Below the pieces are notes generated by a model, which had not been told where the DNA came from, made no database searches, and worked only from the letters and a program-made list of their open reading frames with translations. Positions 18,037 through 26,830 of a stretch of 64,000 nt of DNA are shown here, piece by piece. The stretch comes from Pantoea vagans. Lineage in GTDB: Bacteria; Pseudomonadota; Gammaproteobacteria; Enterobacterales; Enterobacteriaceae. The stretch lies in assembly GCF_004792415.1 (NCBI RefSeq), contig NZ_CP038853.1, forward strand, positions 310,001 through 374,000, given 5' to 3'. Numbering within the stretch: the first letter of the stretch is position 1; each line of letters begins with the position of its first letter. The position numbers were made by a program, and so were the translations under genes.

Positions 18037-18318
18037 ATTCCATATTCAATATGAAATGAAATATCCATCGCAATTTTGTGAACCAGGTAAAACTCCTGAT
18101 TGCCACCCGCCTGTGCGGTCTCTGCTGTCACGATGTGCGGTATGTCAGGGTTGTGAAGGCGATCGCAGGAATCCGTACGCCAGTCAGGCAAGCTGCCCCA
18201 TTGAAATGAATTTTTTCATCATGAACCACTCTCTGCTAAACGTTCCAGATTTTCCCGTCGTGATCGCTCGCCAGACCTGTTGCCATCGTTAAATTTGATC
18301 TCACTCGCAAAATGAAAT
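18037..18318. promoter_or_regulatory. ATGAAAT sites in the iolC/iolD divergent control region
   Basis: CATATTCAATATG followed by ATGAAATGAAAT (18041-18062) lies about 120 bp before iolC. ATGAATTTTTTCAT (18206-18219) sits mid-region and ATGAAAT (18312-18318) lies before iolD. These repeat the heptamer found at the other iol promoters. The whole 544-bp gap (17919-18462) is non-coding apart from these sites. Confidence 0.5.
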
Positions 18319-18462
18319 GTTTCTTCTGTAATCGTGTTTTATGAAAAATATATTTGTTTATAATCGCCTCACGTTTCAGTTATTCCGGCCGCTTTTCCGC
18401 CAATGACAACGCCTTGCGCGCTGTCGCGGAAGTCGGGGTCCACCAGCATGTAAGGAAGAAAC

Positions 18463-20403
18463 ATGGGCACAATCAGACTGACCACGGCACAGGCGCTGGT
18501 TAAATTTCTTGATAATCAATTCATCGATGTTGATGGCACTGAGACGAAATTCGTCAAAGGCATCTTCGCGATTTTCGGCCATGGCAACGTGCTGGGGCTG
18601 GGCCAGGCGCTGGAACAGGATAGCGGCGATCTGGTGGTCTGGCAGGGTCGTAACGAGCAGGGCATGGCCCATGCTGCCACCGGCTTTGCCCGTCAGTCGC
18701 TGCGCCGTCAGATTATCGCCTGCAGTTCGTCTGTGGGACCGGGTGCGGCTAACATGATTACTGCCGCCGCCACTGCGACCGCTAACCGCATTCCTCTGCT
18801 GCTGCTGCCTGGCGACGTCTTCGCCACCCGTCAGCCCGATCCGGTGCTGCAACAGATTGAGCAGAGCTACGATCTCAGCATCAGCACCAACGACGCCTTC
18901 CGCGCCGTCAGCAAATACTGGGATCGCGTCAGCCGCCCTGAGCAGCTGATGTCCGCCTGTATCAATGCCATGCGCGTACTGACCGATCCGGCTGAAACCG
19001 GCGCGGTCACGCTGTCGCTGCCGCAGGATGTGCAGGGTGAGGCCTGGGATTACCCGGACTACTTCTTCCAGAAACGCGTGCACCGTCTGGATCGCCGCCT
19101 GCCGGTGGCGGCCCAGCTGGCGGATGCCCTGACGCTGATTAACCGTAAGCGCAAGCCGATGATTATCTGCGGCGGCGGCGTGAAGTACTCCGAAGCGGGC
19201 GAGGCGCTGCGCCAGTTTGCCGAGCGCTATCAGATCCCCTTTGCCGAGACGCAGGCGGGCAAAGGCACGCTGGTCTCTGACCATCCGCTGAATGTCGGCG
19301 GCGTAGGCGAAACCGGCTGCCTGGCCGCGAACCTGCTGGCGAAAGAGGCCGATTTAGTCATCGGCATCGGCACCCGCTACACCGACTTTACCACCGCATC
19401 GAAATGGATTTTCCAGCATCCCGATGTCAGCTTCCTGAACATCAACGTCAGCAACTTCGACAGCTACAAGCTCGATGGCGTACAGCTGCTGGCCGATGCC
19501 CGTGAAGGGCTGACCGCGCTCACCGCTGCACTGGCCTCACAGCACTACAGCAATGACTGGGGCAACCAGATTGAGCAGGCGCAGAGCCAGCTGCTGAAAG
19601 AGACGCAGCGCGTCTATCAGGTGGAATATCACGATGGCGACTTTGTGCCGGAGATTGCTGACCATCTCGACCGCGAAGCGGTGTTCGCAGAATTTAACCG
19701 CCTGACTCAGTCACTGCTGACGCAAAGCAGCGTGCTCGGCACCTTAAACGAGCAGCTGCCGAAAGATGCGGTGGTTGTTGCCGCTGCGGGCAGCCTGCCG
19801 GGCGACCTGCAGCGCGTCTGGCGCACCAAAGATTACAACGCCTACCACGTTGAATATGGCTACTCCTGCATGGGCTATGAAGTCAATGCCGCGCTGGGTG
19901 CGAAGCTGGCGCAGCCGCAGCGCGAGGTCTATGCGCTGGTCGGCGATGGCTCCTTTATGATGCTGCACTCTGAGCTGGTCACCTCGATTCAGGAAGGGGC
20001 GAAGATCAACGTCGTGCTGCTGGATAACATGACTAACGGCTGTATCAACAACCTGCAGATGGAACACGGTATGGACAGCTTCACCACCGAGTTCCGTTTC
20101 CGTAACGCGGAAAGCGGCAGGCTGGACGGCGGCTTTATCCCGGTCGATTTCGCGGCCATTGCTGCCGGTTATGGCTGCAAAACTTATCGCGTCACCAGCC
20201 TGGAACAGCTTAAAGCGGCGCTGGAAGATGCGCGCGCCCAGACCGTCTCCACCCTTATCGACATCAAAGTGCTGCCAAAAACCATGATCCACAAATATTT
20301 CAGCTGGTGGCACGTCGGCGTGGCGCAGGCGTCGAAAACCGAACGCGCTCAGGCGGTGGCGGACAAGCTCAACAGCCATCTGGATCAGGCGCGCAAATAT
20401 TGA
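18463..20403 (+). CDS. iolD: 3D-(3,5/4)-trihydroxycyclohexane-1,2-dione acylhydrolase (ring-opening)
   Basis: Thiamine-diphosphate enzyme that opens the inositol-derived ring, giving 5-deoxy-D-glucuronate. It has 646 residues with the three-domain layout of ThDP enzymes. The N-terminal PYR domain has the [12 protein letters not shown] stretch, the middle domain carries [11 protein letters not shown], and the C-terminal PP domain has the cofactor motif [12 protein letters not shown] ending at NN (TNGCINN). TAAGGAAG lies nine bases before the ATG. First gene of iolD-iolG-iolE. Confidence 0.96.
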   Translation: MGTIRLTTAQALVKFLDNQFIDVDGTETKFVKGIFAIFGHGNVLGLGQALEQDSGDLVVWQGRNEQGMAHAATGFARQSLRRQIIACSSSVGPGAANMITAAATATANRIPLLLLPGDVFATRQPDPVLQQIEQSYDLSISTNDAFRAVSKYWDRVSRPEQLMSACINAMRVLTDPAETGAVTLSLPQDVQGEAWDYPDYFFQKRVHRLDRRLPVAAQLADALTLINRKRKPMIICGGGVKYSEAGEALRQFAERYQIPFAETQAGKGTLVSDHPLNVGGVGETGCLAANLLAKEADLVIGIGTRYTDFTTASKWIFQHPDVSFLNINVSNFDSYKLDGVQLLADAREGLTALTAALASQHYSNDWGNQIEQAQSQLLKETQRVYQVEYHDGDFVPEIADHLDREAVFAEFNRLTQSLLTQSSVLGTLNEQLPKDAVVVAAAGSLPGDLQRVWRTKDYNAYHVEYGYSCMGYEVNAALGAKLAQPQREVYALVGDGSFMMLHSELVTSIQEGAKINVVLLDNMTNGCINNLQMEHGMDSFTTEFRFRNAESGRLDGGFIPVDFAAIAAGYGCKTYRVTSLEQLKAALEDARAQTVSTLIDIKVLPKTMIHKYFSWWHVGVAQASKTERAQAVADKLNSHLDQARKY

Positions 20404-20407
20404 TTTC

Positions 20408-20430
20408 CGGGCCGTGCTGCGGCCCGTTTT
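20408..20430 (+). terminator. Hairpin between iolD and iolG
   Basis: CGGGCCG/CGGCCCG, seven perfect pairs with loop TGCTG, followed by TTTTCCTCTT, begins five bases after the iolD stop. It resembles a weak intrinsic terminator and may lower iolGE expression relative to iolD, or protect the iolD 3' end. Confidence 0.55.
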
Positions 20431-20465
20431 CCTCTTCTCCGTACGAACCCTACACAGGTGTAATT

Positions 20466-21476
20466 ATGACTTTGAAACTTGGCGTCATCGGTACAGGTGC
20501 AATTGGTCAGGAACATATTCGCCGCTGCAGCCATGTGCTGCAGGGGGCTCAGGTAGTTGCCGTCTCTGATATCAATGTCGACGGCGCGCGTGCTGCACTG
20601 CAACGCCTGAATATTGAGGCGGAGGTGTTTGAAAATGGTCACGACGTGATTCAGTCACCCAACGTCGATGCGGTGCTGGTCACCTCATGGGATCCGACCC
20701 ATGAAGAGTTCACCCTGGCGGCGATTGCCGCCGGTAAACCGGTTTTCTGTGAAAAACCGCTGGCGATGAGTGCCGAAGGCTGCCGCCGGGTGGTGGATGC
20801 AGAGATTCAGGCGGGCAAACGCCTGGTGCAGGTTGGTTTTATGCGTCCTTACGATGCGGGCTACCGTGCCCTGAAAAAAGTGATCACCGATGGCGATATC
20901 GGTGAGCCACTGATGCTGCACTGCGCACACCGTAACCCGACCGTGCCAGAGAACTACACCACCCCGATGGCGATCACCAACACCCTGATCCACGAGCTGG
21001 ATGTGCTGCGCTGGCTGACAAACGACGACTATAAAACGGTGCAGGTGATCTTCCCGCGCGTGACGTCGAAGACCCATGGTCAGCTGAAAGACCCGCAGAT
21101 CGTCCTGTTCGAAACCCACAAAGGGGTGCGCATCGACGTCGAGATCTTCGTTAACTGCGCTTACGGCTATGACATTCAGTGTGAAGTGGTGGGTGAAGAG
21201 GGCATTGCCCGCCTGCCAGAGCCTTCTTCGGTGCAGCTGCGCAAAGATGCCCGCCTGTCGAATACCATTCTGGTGGACTGGAAAGATCGCTTTATCGAGG
21301 CGTATGACGTTGAGCTGCAGGCGTTTATTAACGACATCAAAGCGGGTCAGCTTACCGGTCCTTCTGCCTGGGATGGCTTCGCCGCTTCAGTCGCCGCCGA
21401 TGCCTGCATCAAAGCGCAGAACAGTGGTGCGATTGAGCCGGTAGAGATGCCGCCGCGTCCTGCTTTCTATAACTGA
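20466..21476 (+). CDS. iolG: myo-Inositol 2-dehydrogenase
   Basis: Oxidises myo-inositol to 2-keto-myo-inositol with NAD+, the entry step of the pathway. GFO/IDH/MocA-type enzyme of 336 residues: Rossmann motif [12 protein letters not shown] at the N-terminus, the EKP motif (FCEKPLAMS) and the substrate-side segment [13 protein letters not shown] with the catalytic histidine. The ATG at 20466 is behind CAGGTG; the frame's earlier opening lies inside iolD and is not used. It sits 62 bp after iolD and 47 bp before iolE. Confidence 0.95.
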   Translation: MTLKLGVIGTGAIGQEHIRRCSHVLQGAQVVAVSDINVDGARAALQRLNIEAEVFENGHDVIQSPNVDAVLVTSWDPTHEEFTLAAIAAGKPVFCEKPLAMSAEGCRRVVDAEIQAGKRLVQVGFMRPYDAGYRALKKVITDGDIGEPLMLHCAHRNPTVPENYTTPMAITNTLIHELDVLRWLTNDDYKTVQVIFPRVTSKTHGQLKDPQIVLFETHKGVRIDVEIFVNCAYGYDIQCEVVGEEGIARLPEPSSVQLRKDARLSNTILVDWKDRFIEAYDVELQAFINDIKAGQLTGPSAWDGFAASVAADACIKAQNSGAIEPVEMPPRPAFYN

Positions 21477-21523
21477 TTTAGCTTTCTCTGCGGCCTGGCC
21501 GCTCTCCGCCTGGGAATAAGAAG

Positions 21524-22420
21524 ATGAACAAAGAGAATGTAAAACTGGCGATCGCGCCGATCGGCTGGACCAACGATGATATGCCGGATCTCGGCAGTGA
21601 GAATACCTTCCAGCAGACCGTCAGTGAGATGGCGCTGGCGGGCTTTACCGGCAGTGAAGTGGGCAGCAAATACCCGCGCGATCCGGCGATTCTGAAACCG
21701 ATGCTCGATATTCGCGGCATCGAAATCTGCAACGCCTGGTTCAGCACCTTTTTTGCCAACGGCGACAAAGAGAAGACCATCGAACAGTTCATCGAGCACA
21801 TGAACTTCCTGCATGCGATGGGCGCGCGGGTGATTGGCTGTTCTGAGCAGAGTAAAAGTATTCAGGGCACCACGCTGGCGGTGTTTGAAGAAAAAGCGAT
21901 TTTCAGCGATGAAGAGTGGCGGTTAACCGCAGAAGGCTACAACGAACTTGCCCGCATCGCAGCAGAGAAGGGAATGCGCGTGACGTTGCATCACCACATG
22001 GGCACCGGCATTCAGACCACAGAAGAGATCGACCAGTTTATGGCGATGACCGACGAGCAGGTCGGTTTGCTCTATGACACCGGCCACGTCTACTACTCCG
22101 AAGGCTCCCAGCAGAAGATGCTGGCGGTACTGGAAAAATATCTGCCGCGCATCTTCCATGTGCATCTCAAGGATGTGCGTGATGAGGTGGTGGCTGAAGT
22201 GCGTGAGAACCATCTCTCGTTCCTGGAAGGGGTGAAAAAGGGCACCTTTACCGTGCCGGGCGATGGCGTGATCGACTTTAAGCCAGTGTTTAAAATCCTG
22301 GACGATTTCGGCTACAAAGGCTGGATGGTGGTGGAAGCGGAGCAGGATCCGGCGCTGGCCAATCCGTTTGAGTATGCGGTGAAAGCGCGGAAATATATTC
22401 GGGAAAATACAGGGTTATAA
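21524..22420 (+). CDS. iolE: Inosose (2-keto-myo-inositol) dehydratase
   Basis: Dehydrates 2-keto-myo-inositol to 3D-(3,5/4)-trihydroxycyclohexane-1,2-dione, the IolD substrate. TIM barrel of 298 residues with family landmarks [44 protein letters not shown] and VHLKDVR, which supply the metal ligands. AATAAGAAG precedes the ATG. Last gene of the cluster, closed by a strong bidirectional terminator shared with dcrB. Confidence 0.95.
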   Translation: MNKENVKLAIAPIGWTNDDMPDLGSENTFQQTVSEMALAGFTGSEVGSKYPRDPAILKPMLDIRGIEICNAWFSTFFANGDKEKTIEQFIEHMNFLHAMGARVIGCSEQSKSIQGTTLAVFEEKAIFSDEEWRLTAEGYNELARIAAEKGMRVTLHHHMGTGIQTTEEIDQFMAMTDEQVGLLYDTGHVYYSEGSQQKMLAVLEKYLPRIFHVHLKDVRDEVVAEVRENHLSFLEGVKKGTFTVPGDGVIDFKPVFKILDDFGYKGWMVVEAEQDPALANPFEYAVKARKYIRENTGL

Positions 22421-22432
22421 CGTGCTCTGAAT

Positions 22433-22466
22433 AAAGGCGGGCTTCCCTGTGGGAAGCCCGCCTTTT
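22433..22466. terminator. Bidirectional terminator between iolE and dcrB
   Basis: AAAGGCGGGCTTCC pairs with GGAAGCCCGCCTTT around a short loop and is followed by TTTTGTTTT on the plus strand. The preceding A residues give a U tail to the minus-strand dcrB transcript. Confidence 0.85.
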
Positions 22467-22469
22467 GTT

Positions 22470-23024
22470 TTACTTCAGCGTAATGCTTTTCACAATGCTG
22501 TCAGCATCGCTCTGGGCCTGCTGCTGATTATCGCCTGGCAGCGTAATCTGCAGCGTCACCAGTTTGCCATCCACTTTTGCCAGAACCACGGAAGACCATG
22601 AGGTCTGGTTGTTGGCAGAAATCACGGTATCCAGCTGCTGAGCGGGCTGATCTTTCAGCGTCACAGATTTGTTCGACACCACCTGCAGCTGCGGATCGCG
22701 GTTGCGCTGCTGCTGTTCCATGCGCTTCGACAGCACATCCAGCCCGTCACTGGTCGGGTCACCGGCAATCACAATAATGGCGCGGGCACCGGTTTCATCC
22801 GCATAAACGTGCATGTTCGTGGTCTGCGAACCCAGTTTACCGCTTTTATCTGACATGCCTGGTGGCAGTGAGAAGCTCAGTTTGCCATCCATCAGCGTGA
22901 CAGTCTGCGCCGACTGACTGGCACTGACGCCGTTGTCGTTCGCCGCTTCATCTTTCTTCTGGTCACAGGCCGCCAGGCCAAGTACCAGTAAACCCATTCC
23001 TACATATTTCACCAGGTTGCGCAT
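22470..23024 (-). CDS. dcrB: DcrB family lipoprotein
   Basis: Periplasm-facing lipoprotein of 184 residues; in E. coli DcrB is needed for phage C1 and C6 infection, but its normal role is unclear. The N-terminus has a short basic region, a hydrophobic helix and the lipobox VLGLAAC, followed by an acidic linker (DQKKDEAANDN). The frame is open from 23057; the ATG at 23024 has AGGGA at proper spacing and begins directly before the signal sequence. Neighbours on the yhhQ side match E. coli order. Confidence 0.92.
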   Translation of the reverse strand: MRNLVKYVGMGLLVLGLAACDQKKDEAANDNGVSASQSAQTVTLMDGKLSFSLPPGMSDKSGKLGSQTTNMHVYADETGARAIIVIAGDPTSDGLDVLSKRMEQQQRNRDPQLQVVSNKSVTLKDQPAQQLDTVISANNQTSWSSVVLAKVDGKLVTLQITLPGDNQQQAQSDADSIVKSITLK

Positions 23025-23185
23025 CAGAATCCCTTTTTTAAGTTTCCAGTCAGGCATTAATACAACAGGAATCAGGTTGCAAACGCAACCTGATGATTGT
23101 CAGAAGATCTTAGCGGGTAATGGCGGAAATTATATAAGTTCTTTGAGCCTGGCCAATCAGACTATTTTATTTGTCATTCTGAACC

Positions 23186-23261
23186 TGGGCAGTGCTCACA
23201 ATCCTCACGTACTACGTGTACGCTCCGGTTGTTCCGCGCTGTCCGTGTCCAGACTGCCTGC
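23186..23261 (+). repeat. 76-bp intergenic repeat, copy 1
   Basis: This block begins TGGGCAGTGCTC and contains CCTCACGTACTACGTGTACG, with the perfect palindrome CACGTA-C-TACGTG, then CGCGCTGTCCG. It recurs at 39322-39397 with the same length and orientation and an identical 27-base core. It lies beyond the 3' end of yhhQ, which runs leftward, in the 262-bp gap before dcrB. Function unknown. Confidence 0.85.
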
Positions 23262-23286
23262 AACAATGACGCCTGATGGGCCAGGC

Positions 23287-23952
23287 TCAGCCGAAATTGA
23301 CCTGGCGGGCGGTCTGGCGTTCAGCCAGACGTTTTAGCGCGGCATTGAGCAGTACGCCGTAGGCGGGCAGGAAGAAGACCATGCAGATCAGCACTTTGAA
23401 GCTGTAATCCACCAGGGCGATCTCGACCCAGTGCTGCGCCATAAACGCATCGGGACTTTTATAGAAGGCGATAAAGAAGAAGGCCAGCGTATCGCTGATA
23501 TTCCCCAGGAACATGGCGCAGCCGGGTGCTATCCACCACTGAGGCAGACGACGCAGACGGTTGAAGACATGAACGTCGAGGATCTGACCCAGTGCATAAG
23601 CCATAAAGCTGGCGCAGGCGATACGGGCAACAAACAGGTTCATCACTTCCAGCGCCTGCCAGCCCTGCCATTCACCCTGATAGAACAGCGCCGAAACACC
23701 GTAAGAGATAAACAGCGCCGGGATCATCACGGCCAGAATAATGCGTCGGGCCAGCGGTGCGCCAAAAATACGCACGGTGAGATCGGTCGCCAGGAAGATA
23801 AACGGGAAGCTGAACGCACCCCATGTGGTGTGGAAGCCAAAGACGGAGATCGGCAACTGAACCAGGTAGTTACTGGAGGTGATCACCAGCAGGTGAAACA
23901 GCGATAACCAGAAAAGCGCATGCATGCGCTGACGTGAAGAAAATGCGAGCAT
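23287..23952 (-). CDS. yhhQ: Queuosine precursor transporter YhhQ
   Basis: Inner-membrane importer of the queuosine precursors preQ0 and preQ1 (established for E. coli YhhQ). The 221-residue protein has about six helices. SSNYLVQLPISVFGFHTTWG, FPFIFLATDLTVRIFGAPLA and MAYALGQILDVHVFNRLR are family signatures. The ATG at 23952, behind AAGG, matches the E. coli start; the frame itself opens at 23988 within what looks like a preQ1 riboswitch, so the longer start is rejected. Confidence 0.94.
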   Translation of the reverse strand: MLAFSSRQRMHALFWLSLFHLLVITSSNYLVQLPISVFGFHTTWGAFSFPFIFLATDLTVRIFGAPLARRIILAVMIPALFISYGVSALFYQGEWQGWQALEVMNLFVARIACASFMAYALGQILDVHVFNRLRRLPQWWIAPGCAMFLGNISDTLAFFFIAFYKSPDAFMAQHWVEIALVDYSFKVLICMVFFLPAYGVLLNAALKRLAERQTARQVNFG

Positions 23953-23958
23953 ATTCAA

Positions 23959-23988
23959 CCTTTTTAATGTTGGGGTGAGGGAACCCAT
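23959..23988 (-). promoter_or_regulatory. Candidate preQ1-I riboswitch in the yhhQ leader
   Basis: Immediately before yhhQ the mRNA reads AAUGGGUUCCCUCACCCC and then AACAUUAAAAAGG. UGGG pairs with CCCA to form P1. The loop offers CC to pair with the terminal GG as a pseudoknot across an A-rich strand, as in preQ1 class I aptamers. The GG is also the ribosome binding site (seven bases before AUG), implying ligand-dependent block of translation. The downstream gene imports preQ1, which fits. Structural match was made by eye only. Confidence 0.6.
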
Positions 23989-24156
23989 TGCGGGACGCCG
24001 TTCGGGCAGCGCCTGGCAGTTTTATGAGCAAAAAGCGGCGGCATATTACCGCGTTGTGCTTTTTATGCAATGGTTAATTTTAACGCAATCGTTATCGCCT
24101 TGCTTCACCGCCAGCACGCGCTAGAATGAGCGCCCCTTACCTGAACCGAGTTGATT

Positions 24157-24408
24157 ATGAGCGATGCTTTTTCCTCTGCCGACCATCAGCTGGATGCCCG
24201 TGGCCTGCGTTGTCCGGAGCCGGTGATGATGGTGCGCAAAACCGTACGCAGCCTGCAGGATGGCGAGACGTTACTGATTATCGCCGATGATCCGGCGACG
24301 ACCCGCGATATTCCCGGCTTCTGCCGCTTCATGGAACATGGCCTGCTGGCACAGCAGACCGACACGCTGCCCTATCAGTTTCTGATCCGCAAAGGTATGG
24401 CGGGTTAA
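24157..24408 (+). CDS. tusA: Sulfurtransferase TusA
   Basis: Small sulfur carrier (83 residues) that accepts persulfide sulfur from IscS and passes it to TusBCD for 2-thiouridine formation in tRNA. The active cysteine lies in [15 protein letters not shown], and [19 protein letters not shown] is diagnostic. The frame opens with a TTG at 24151; the ATG at 24157 matches the E. coli start. It is divergent from yhhQ, and zntA converges from the right, exactly as in E. coli. Confidence 0.96.
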   Translation: MSDAFSSADHQLDARGLRCPEPVMMVRKTVRSLQDGETLLIIADDPATTRDIPGFCRFMEHGLLAQQTDTLPYQFLIRKGMAG

Positions 24409-24460
24409 CAGCAGCCGTTCAGGCCGCCGTTAACCGCTCTCTTCAGACAGAGCCTTTTAC

Positions 24461-26737
24461 TCAGGCGCGACGCCGCAGTAACCGCAGCGCGTTGGCGGTA
24501 ACCAGTGCGGTCGCACCGGAATCTGCCAGCACCGCCAGCCAGAGTCCGGTCAGACCCAGCAGGGTGGTGACCAGGAAAATCGCCTTCAGCCCCAGCGCAA
24601 TGCCGATATTCTGGCGGATGATGCGCCGCGTACGACGCGCCAGCGCAATCATCGGGGCCAGGTTGCTGAGCTGATTCCGTGTCAGGGCCGCATCAGCCGC
24701 TTCCAGCGCGACATCGGTGCCGCTGCCCATCGCAATGCCCAGCGTCGCTGCTTTCATCGCCGGGGCGTCGTTAATGCCATCTCCGATCATCGCCAGCGGC
24801 TGCTGCTGACTCAGTTCACGGATAGCTGCGACTTTATCGGCGGGCAGCAGGCTGGCGCGATAATCAATATCGAGCTGGCGGGCAATGGTTGCTGCCGCGC
24901 GCGGGTTATCGCCGGTCAGCATCAGGCTCTCGATGCCCAGCTTTTTCAGCGCTTTTAACGCCTCCACGGCATCGTCGCGCAGCTGATCGCGCAGGGCCAG
25001 CGCACCGAGCGCCTCGCCATCGCGCATCAGTACCACCAAGGTTTCACCTTCGGCTTCCTGCTGCGCAATCTGCGCGCTTTGCTGCGGCGTCAGGCCGGGC
25101 GTATGACCGGGCGTCAGCAGCTGAATCTGCTGGCCTGAGACCCGCGCACTGATGCCGCGTCCCGCCTGCACCTGCTGATCCTGCGCGTCAGGAATGACCA
25201 GACCACGCGCCTGCGCGGCCGCCACGATAGCGCTGGCCAGTGGATGGGTCGCACCCTGTTCCGCCGCCGCGCTTAACGCCAGCATCTCTGGCTCGCTGGC
25301 TGTGCCAAACCGCAGGATCTGCGTCAGCTGGGGCTTGCCCAGCGTCAGGGTGCCGGTTTTATCAAAGGCCATCCTGCGCAGCGAACTCAGGCGTTCCAGC
25401 GCCGCACCACCTTTAATCAGTGCACCCTGACGCGCCGCCGCAGCCAGCCCGGAGGTAATCGCGGCTGGCACAGAGATCACCAGCGCACAGGGGCAGCCAA
25501 TCAGCAGCAGGGTCAGCCCTTTGTAGATCCACGGCTGCCAGTTGCCTGCGAAGAGCAGGGGCGGCACGACCATCACCAGCAGCGACAGCAGCATGACCAG
25601 CGGCGTATAAATGCGGCTGAACTGATCGATAAAGCGTTCAACCGGCGCACGGTGCGTTTCTGCTTCCTCAATCAGCAGCAGGATACGGTCAATTGCGCTT
25701 TCACCGGGTTTCGACACCACTTCCAGCGTCACCAGCCGGTCGATGCTGGTGGCCCCGGCCAGGATCTTTTCGCCGCTGGCGCGGGTGACCGGCAGTGACT
25801 CACCGGTCAGCGCGCTCTCATCGAAACTGGCGAGCGGGCTGATTAAACAGCCATCGACCGGCAAACGGCTGCCCGCTGCGACTTCAATCACATCACCCGG
25901 TTGCAGCGCCGCCAGCGGCACCTCACTGCGTTTGCCCTGTTCCAGTCGAATCGCTGATTCAGGACGCAACGCCATCAGGCTGGTGACGCCGCTGCGTGCC
26001 CTGGAGGCAGCATAGCTTTCCAGCTGTTCGCCCAGCTGAAACAGCACCAGCACCATGGCGGCTTCTGCATGCGCGCCAATGATCAACGCGCCTGCCGACG
26101 CCAGCGTCATTAATGTCTCAATGGTAAAAGGCGATCCGCTGCGCAGACGCTGCCAGGCACCGCGCGCGACCGGGACCAGGCCGACCAGGGTGGTCAGCAC
26201 AAACAGCCGATCGCCCCAGACGGGCGCGAACTGGCTGAGAACGCTGCTGGCGAGCACCAGCAGCGCCAGTAAAATCAGTAACCGGTTCTGCTGCCAGCGC
26301 GAGCTTGCGGACGGCGTCTCCGAAGGTGTAGCAAGCTGGAAACCGGCTTTTTTTACCGCCTGTTCAACGGCGCTTTGTACATCGTTGTCAGCGTTAACCA
26401 CCAGCTTCTCGCTGCTGAACAGCACGCGGGCGTCGGTTACGCCGCTTATCTGGCGCACGGCGGTTTCAATGGTGCGGGCGCAGCCCGGACAGTCCATGCC
26501 GCTGACCTGCCAGCTAAAGGGCCAGGCGCCTCGCCGGTCGCTTTCCTCAGCGGAGTCGGCCTCATTGCCAGGGCTGCTGTTGCAGTCACAGCAGCAGCCT
26601 GCCGTATCCGCCGTCACGGGCGTAGCAGCATGAATAGAAAGGGAGAGTGGACGGGCCTGACGAACCTGGCACAGCGGTTTTGCTGCGGCGTGGCTGGCAC
26701 GCGGTTTGCCGCAGCCACAGGCGTTATGTTGATGCAT
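24461..26737 (-). CDS. zntA: Zn2+/Cd2+/Pb2+-exporting P1B-type ATPase
   Basis: ATP-driven efflux of zinc, cadmium and lead across the inner membrane, 758 residues. In order: a Cys/His-rich N-terminus (HNACGCGKP, GCCCDCNSS), a heavy-metal-associated domain with MDCPGCA, transmembrane helices with the CPC site (IGCPCALVISVPAAI), the phosphorylation site DKTGTL, the HP motif (GATHPLASA), the hinge GDGINDAPA and the final helix Asp in LADSGATALV. The ATG at 26737 has GGAGG four bases upstream. The CCCDCNSS cluster is the type associated with Pb/Cd/Zn handling. Transcription is from a ZntR-type promoter. Confidence 0.96.
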   Translation of the reverse strand: MHQHNACGCGKPRASHAAAKPLCQVRQARPLSLSIHAATPVTADTAGCCCDCNSSPGNEADSAEESDRRGAWPFSWQVSGMDCPGCARTIETAVRQISGVTDARVLFSSEKLVVNADNDVQSAVEQAVKKAGFQLATPSETPSASSRWQQNRLLILLALLVLASSVLSQFAPVWGDRLFVLTTLVGLVPVARGAWQRLRSGSPFTIETLMTLASAGALIIGAHAEAAMVLVLFQLGEQLESYAASRARSGVTSLMALRPESAIRLEQGKRSEVPLAALQPGDVIEVAAGSRLPVDGCLISPLASFDESALTGESLPVTRASGEKILAGATSIDRLVTLEVVSKPGESAIDRILLLIEEAETHRAPVERFIDQFSRIYTPLVMLLSLLVMVVPPLLFAGNWQPWIYKGLTLLLIGCPCALVISVPAAITSGLAAAARQGALIKGGAALERLSSLRRMAFDKTGTLTLGKPQLTQILRFGTASEPEMLALSAAAEQGATHPLASAIVAAAQARGLVIPDAQDQQVQAGRGISARVSGQQIQLLTPGHTPGLTPQQSAQIAQQEAEGETLVVLMRDGEALGALALRDQLRDDAVEALKALKKLGIESLMLTGDNPRAAATIARQLDIDYRASLLPADKVAAIRELSQQQPLAMIGDGINDAPAMKAATLGIAMGSGTDVALEAADAALTRNQLSNLAPMIALARRTRRIIRQNIGIALGLKAIFLVTTLLGLTGLWLAVLADSGATALVTANALRLLRRRA

Positions 26738-26788
26738 ATGACCTCCGGAGTGTAAGAGTCGCGGGATGAGCAACGTTGCCCATCCCTT

Positions 26789-26820
26789 ATCCTACACTCT
26801 GGAGTGAACTCCAGAGTCAA
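26789..26820 (-). promoter_or_regulatory. ZntR-regulated zntA promoter
   Basis: Minus-strand -35 TTGACT (26820-26815) and -10 TAGGAT (26794-26789) are separated by 20 bp, the overlong spacer typical of MerR-family promoters. The spacer holds a perfect 10-bp palindrome, ACTCTGGAGT-GA-ACTCCAGAGT (26796-26817), essentially the known E. coli ZntR box. Zinc-bound ZntR is expected to untwist it for activation. Confidence 0.92.
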
Positions 26821-26830
26821 GACTAATTTC

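Noticed and set aside
18376..19284. 302-codon open frame antisense to iolD
   Set aside because: Mirror frame of iolD with biased composition and no recognisable domain; it also runs through the iolD start region.
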